Both the position numbers and the translations under genes were made by a program. DNA of 10,599 nt from Tagaea sp. (GTDB taxonomy: Bacteria; Pseudomonadota; Alphaproteobacteria; CACIAM-22H2). A model generated the notes under the pieces. The model saw nothing but the letters and a program-made list of their open reading frames with translations. It was not told the DNA's origin and did no database searches. How positions within the stretch are numbered: position 1 is the first letter of the stretch; each line of letters opens with the position of its first letter. This document shows positions 8,429 through 10,599 of the stretch, piece by piece. The stretch covers positions 1 through 10,599 of the forward strand of contig JAMNXK010000037.1 of the NCBI GenBank assembly GCA_023653245.1. Direction: 5' to 3'.

Positions 8429-9849
8429 TTGCGCCCGTAGGAATCTTCGAGGCGCACGATGTCGTCCTCGCCGAGATAGCCGCCGGACTGCACCTCGACG
8501 ATGTGCAGCATCTCGGTGCCGGGATTCTCCAAGCGATGCACGCAGCCGACCGGAATATAGGTCGACATGTTCTCGCGCAGCGTCAGGATGTCCTCGTCGC
8601 GCGTGACGCGCGCGATGCCTTGCACGACGACCCAATGCTCGGCGCGCTGGGCGTGTTTCTGCAGCGAGATTTTCGCGCCGGGCTTGACCGACAAGCGCTT
8701 CACCTGGAAGCGCGGCCCCAGATCGATGGTCTGATAGCTGCCCCAGGGGCGGTGGATCTCGGTGTGCTGGGTCGCCTCGCTCCGGCCGGCGGCCTTCAGC
8801 CGATCGACGATTCTCTTGACGTGCTGGGCCTGATCCTTGCGCGCGACGAGCGTGGCGTCGCGCGTATCGACGACGATCAGGTCTTCCACGCCGAGCGTGG
8901 CGAGCAACCGGCCTTCGGTGCGCAGATACGAATTCTTCGTGCCCTCGGCGATCACGTCGCCTTGGATCACGTTGCCCGATCCGTCGCGCGCGCCCATTTC
9001 CCACAGCGCGTCCCACGCGCCGACGTCCGACCAGCCGAGCGAAGCGGGCACCACCGCGGCCAGGCCGGTGCGCTCCATGACCGCGTAGTCGATCGACTTG
9101 GACGGCGCGGCGGCGAAGCTCTCCTTGTCCAGCCGCGCGAAGTCGAGATCGCGCGTGGCCCGCGCGGCGGCGTCGGAAGCCGCTCGCGCGATCGCCGGCT
9201 CGAACTTGGCGAGTTCGGCCAGGAACAATTCGCCCGGGAGCATGAACATGCCCGAGTTCCACGCCCAGCCGCCCTCGGCGAGATACTTCTTGGCCGTGTC
9301 GAGATCGGGCTTCTCGACGAAGCGCTCGACCGCGAAGGCGCCGGCGAGGCCCGGCAAAGGATTGCCGCGCTTGATGTAGCCGTAGCCGGTCTCCGGCCGC
9401 TCGGGCTCGATGCCGAAGGTCACCAGCCGCCCGGCGCGCGCGGCCGCCGCGGCGCGCTTGACCGCGTCGAGGAAGGCTTGCGCGTTCTTGATCGCGTGGT
9501 CGGAGGGCAGGAGCATCATGATTTCGCCCGGGGCGAGCATCGCGGCGGCGGCGGCGGCGGCGGCGGCCGTGTTGCGGCCCACCGGTTCGAGCACGACCGC
9601 GCGCGGCGCGACGCCGATGCGCCGCAGCTGCTCGGCGATGACGAAGCGGTGCTCTTCGTTGCACACCACGATGGGCGCGCCGAATTCGTCCCCGCCCGCG
9701 CGCAAGGCGGTGTCCTGGATCAAGCTGCGCTCGCCGGCCAGCGGGAGAAGCTGTTTGGGGTAAAGCTCGCGCGACAGCGGCCACAGCCGGGTTCCGGCCC
9801 CACCGGACAGAATCACGGGCACGAGTTTGGCGGGGGTCGCGGCGGGCAT
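8425..9849 (-). CDS. manC: Mannose-1-phosphate guanylyltransferase/mannose-6-phosphate isomerase (bifunctional)
   Basis: The 474-aa product makes GDP-mannose from mannose-1-phosphate and GTP, and as a type II bifunctional enzyme probably also interconverts fructose-6-phosphate and mannose-6-phosphate. It feeds surface polysaccharide or LPS. The N-terminal nucleotidyltransferase domain (about 8-290) carries the signature GGAGTRLWPLSRELYPKQ (16-33), LLPSDH (113-118), GYGYI (155-159) and FVEKP (177-181). The C-terminal cupin-like isomerase domain (about 320-470) has QKHAQRAEHW (397-406) and EVQSGGYLGEDDIVRLEDSYGR near the end. Length is typical (470-480 aa). A polyalanine run at 95-103 replaces the more mixed residues usual after RNT. 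GGAG lies 7 nt before ATG 9849. The related names cpsB, algA and xanB apply to the same family. No other polysaccharide gene is in the window. Confidence 0.95.
   Translation of the reverse strand: MPAATPAKLVPVILSGGAGTRLWPLSRELYPKQLLPLAGERSLIQDTALRAGGDEFGAPIVVCNEEHRFVIAEQLRRIGVAPRAVVLEPVGRNTAAAAAAAAAMLAPGEIMMLLPSDHAIKNAQAFLDAVKRAAAAARAGRLVTFGIEPERPETGYGYIKRGNPLPGLAGAFAVERFVEKPDLDTAKKYLAEGGWAWNSGMFMLPGELFLAELAKFEPAIARAASDAAARATRDLDFARLDKESFAAAPSKSIDYAVMERTGLAAVVPASLGWSDVGAWDALWEMGARDGSGNVIQGDVIAEGTKNSYLRTEGRLLATLGVEDLIVVDTRDATLVARKDQAQHVKRIVDRLKAAGRSEATQHTEIHRPWGSYQTIDLGPRFQVKRLSVKPGAKISLQKHAQRAEHWVVVQGIARVTRDEDILTLRENMSTYIPVGCVHRLENPGTEMLHIVEVQSGGYLGEDDIVRLEDSYGRK
9541..9567 (-). repeat. GCC trinucleotide repeat encoding nine alanines in manC
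   Basis: Eight consecutive GCC codons and one GCG (on the coding strand) encode Ala95-Ala103. Eight perfect GCG units are visible on the plus strand at 9542-9565. Unit gain or loss would stay in frame, so it could change length without killing the enzyme. Confidence 0.85.
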
Positions 9850-9856
9850 TGGAATT

Positions 9857-9860
9857 CTCC
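9857..9860 (-). promoter_or_regulatory. Ribosome binding site of manC
   Basis: The minus strand reads GGAG 7 nt before the ATG at 9849, supporting the chosen start. Confidence 0.6.
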
Positions 9861-9881
9861 AGTCTAAACAGGCATTTGCTA

Positions 9882-9893
9882 CCCGATTTCGGG
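9882..9893. promoter_or_regulatory. 12-bp palindrome upstream of manC, possible operator
   Basis: CCCGA (9882-9886) and TCGGG (9889-9893) are inverted around TT, 33 bp before the manC ATG. The 2-nt centre is too tight for a stable RNA hairpin, so a protein-binding site is the better guess. It could be chance in GC-rich DNA. No convincing sigma-70 promoter for manC was found in this region. Confidence 0.25.
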
Positions 9894-9911
9894 CGCCAGA
9901 GCGAGTCCGGG

Positions 9912-9925
9912 TTGAGGCAGGTCAA
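9912..9925 (+). promoter_or_regulatory. FNR/FixK-type binding site upstream of the universal stress gene
   Basis: TTGAGGCAGGTCAA matches the FNR/FixK/Anr consensus TTGAY-N4-RTCAA at every fixed position except Y (G here). Its centre is 9918.5. A weak -10-like TAGCGT (9948-9953) is about 32 bp downstream, the spacing expected for activation from -41.5, giving a start near 9960. The site is 58 bp before the stress-protein ATG. FNR-family control of universal stress proteins under low oxygen is well known. The minus-strand manC gene could also be affected. Confidence 0.6.
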
Positions 9926-9951
9926 AGCGCCGGCGGGGGCGAGTGTCTAGC

Positions 9952-9968
9952 GTCGGGCCTTTCCCGAC
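9952..9968 (+). promoter_or_regulatory. 6-bp inverted repeat at the predicted transcription start of the stress-protein gene
   Basis: GTCGGG (9952-9957) and CCCGAC (9963-9968) flank CCTTT and abut the AGGAG ribosome site at 9969-9973. If transcription starts near 9960, the arms straddle the start and would act as a DNA site. If it starts earlier, they form a leader hairpin next to the ribosome site. Confidence 0.35.
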
Positions 9969-9982
9969 AGGAGATCAACGCC

Positions 9983-10599
9983 ATGACCCCGTCCCACAAT
10001 CCCGCCGCCGCCGGTTTTCGCGACTTGGTCGTCTATGCCGACGAAAACGCCCGCGCGCGCCTGGCCTTCGCCGCGCGTTTGGCGCGGCACCAAGGCGCGC
10101 ATCTGGTGGCCTTGCACGCGCTGACCGAGCCCAATCTGCCGCCGTCGGTGCGCGCCTTCGCGGGCACCTCGCTGATGGAATCGCTGCGCGATCAGGTGCG
10201 CGAGACCGCCGCGGCGGTGCGCAAGATCGTGGCCGAGACGGGCAACGCCGAAGGCATCGACATCGAGTATCGCGAAGCCTGGGGCATCCCCGGCGACGTG
10301 GCGCTCGTCCATGCGCGCCACGCCGACGCGATGGTCGTCCCCCAGCCCGACCGCCGGGCTTCGGGTGACGCCGCCATGCTCGCCGAGACGTTGGTGATGG
10401 AGGCCGGGCGCCCGGTGCTGATCGTGCCCAATGCCGGCACGTATCCGGGCCGGACCGATCGGGTGGTCTGCGCCTGGAACGGCACGCGCGAATCCGCGCG
10501 CGCGGTCGCCGACGCGCTGCCGCTGTTGCGCCGCGCGGAGAAGGTCTCGATCCTGTCCGTCGATCCCGAGGGTGCCGAAAGGCGCGTGCCGGGGGCCGA
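9983..10599 (+). CDS. Universal stress protein, tandem UspA domains, C-terminus cut by window edge
   Basis: ATG 9983 follows AGGAG (9969-9973) by 9 nt; 205 codons are open to the window edge. Related tandem-Usp proteins are about 270-290 aa, so roughly a third is missing. The first Usp domain spans about 11-150: FRDLVVYADE, an Ala-rich helix, then DAMVVPQPD (115-123) and RPVLIVPNAG near 143-152. The second domain begins about 158 with VVCAWNGTRESARAV (W165, N166, G167), the family's typical domain opening. Domain 1 lacks the G-x2-G-x9-G(S/T) ATP-binding motif, so nucleotide binding, if any, would fall to domain 2, whose motif lies beyond the window. These cytosolic proteins aid survival under stress, often low oxygen, consistent with the FNR-type box upstream. 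The exact molecular role is unknown. Confidence 0.88.
   Translation, partial: MTPSHNPAAAGFRDLVVYADENARARLAFAARLARHQGAHLVALHALTEPNLPPSVRAFAGTSLMESLRDQVRETAAAVRKIVAETGNAEGIDIEYREAWGIPGDVALVHARHADAMVVPQPDRRASGDAAMLAETLVMEAGRPVLIVPNAGTYPGRTDRVVCAWNGTRESARAVADALPLLRRAEKVSILSVDPEGAERRVPGA

Noticed and set aside
8429..9925. Apparent 901-residue fusion of the threonine dehydratase with an N-terminal half
   Set aside because: The extra half is the out-of-frame reading of manC, which is clearly real in its own frame; the overlap is just ATGA.

Overview
The window is about 10.6 kb of GC-rich DNA with strong G/C third-position bias. Nearly every real gene therefore has long empty open frames opposite it. 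Gene types, codon use and an FNR/FixK-type site suggest an alphaproteobacterium, perhaps near the Rhodospirillales; this is inference, as no rRNA or other marker is present. There is no mobile element, tRNA, rRNA or CRISPR array.

Left part (1-7223): a class III PLP aminotransferase on the minus strand (1-1337, cut at its C-terminus by the window edge) is divergent from a complete five-gene peptide/nickel-type ABC importer on the plus strand. The importer order is binding protein (1611-3218), two permeases (3280-4272, 4287-5198) and two ATPases (5203-6189, 6186-7223), the canonical dppABCDF order. The 273-bp divergent region holds a 19-bp palindrome that also fits the sigma-54 GG-N10-GC promoter pattern, a perfect 8-bp hairpin just before the binding-protein ribosome site, and a plausible sigma-70 promoter for the aminotransferase. 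A strong hairpin with a T run separates the binding-protein gene from the permeases and probably sets a high binding-protein:permease ratio. The likely joint role is import of an amino compound or short peptide, then transamination.

Middle part (7220-9849): two minus-strand genes, a manC-type mannose-1-phosphate guanylyltransferase/mannose-6-phosphate isomerase (8425-9849) followed by a one-ACT-domain threonine dehydratase (7220-8428), overlap by ATGA and are probably translationally coupled. The dehydratase ends tail-to-tail with the last ABC ATPase, the two stop codons overlapping inside TTAA.

Right part (9850-10599): a 133-bp divergent region carries a near-consensus FNR/FixK box placed about where a class II activator site should lie for the plus-strand gene, a tandem-domain universal stress protein that runs off the window.

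Overall these are familiar metabolic and transport genes. I see no evidence of an undescribed multi-gene system; the most interesting signals are regulatory (the palindromic sigma-54-like element, the FNR-type box and the intra-operon hairpin).
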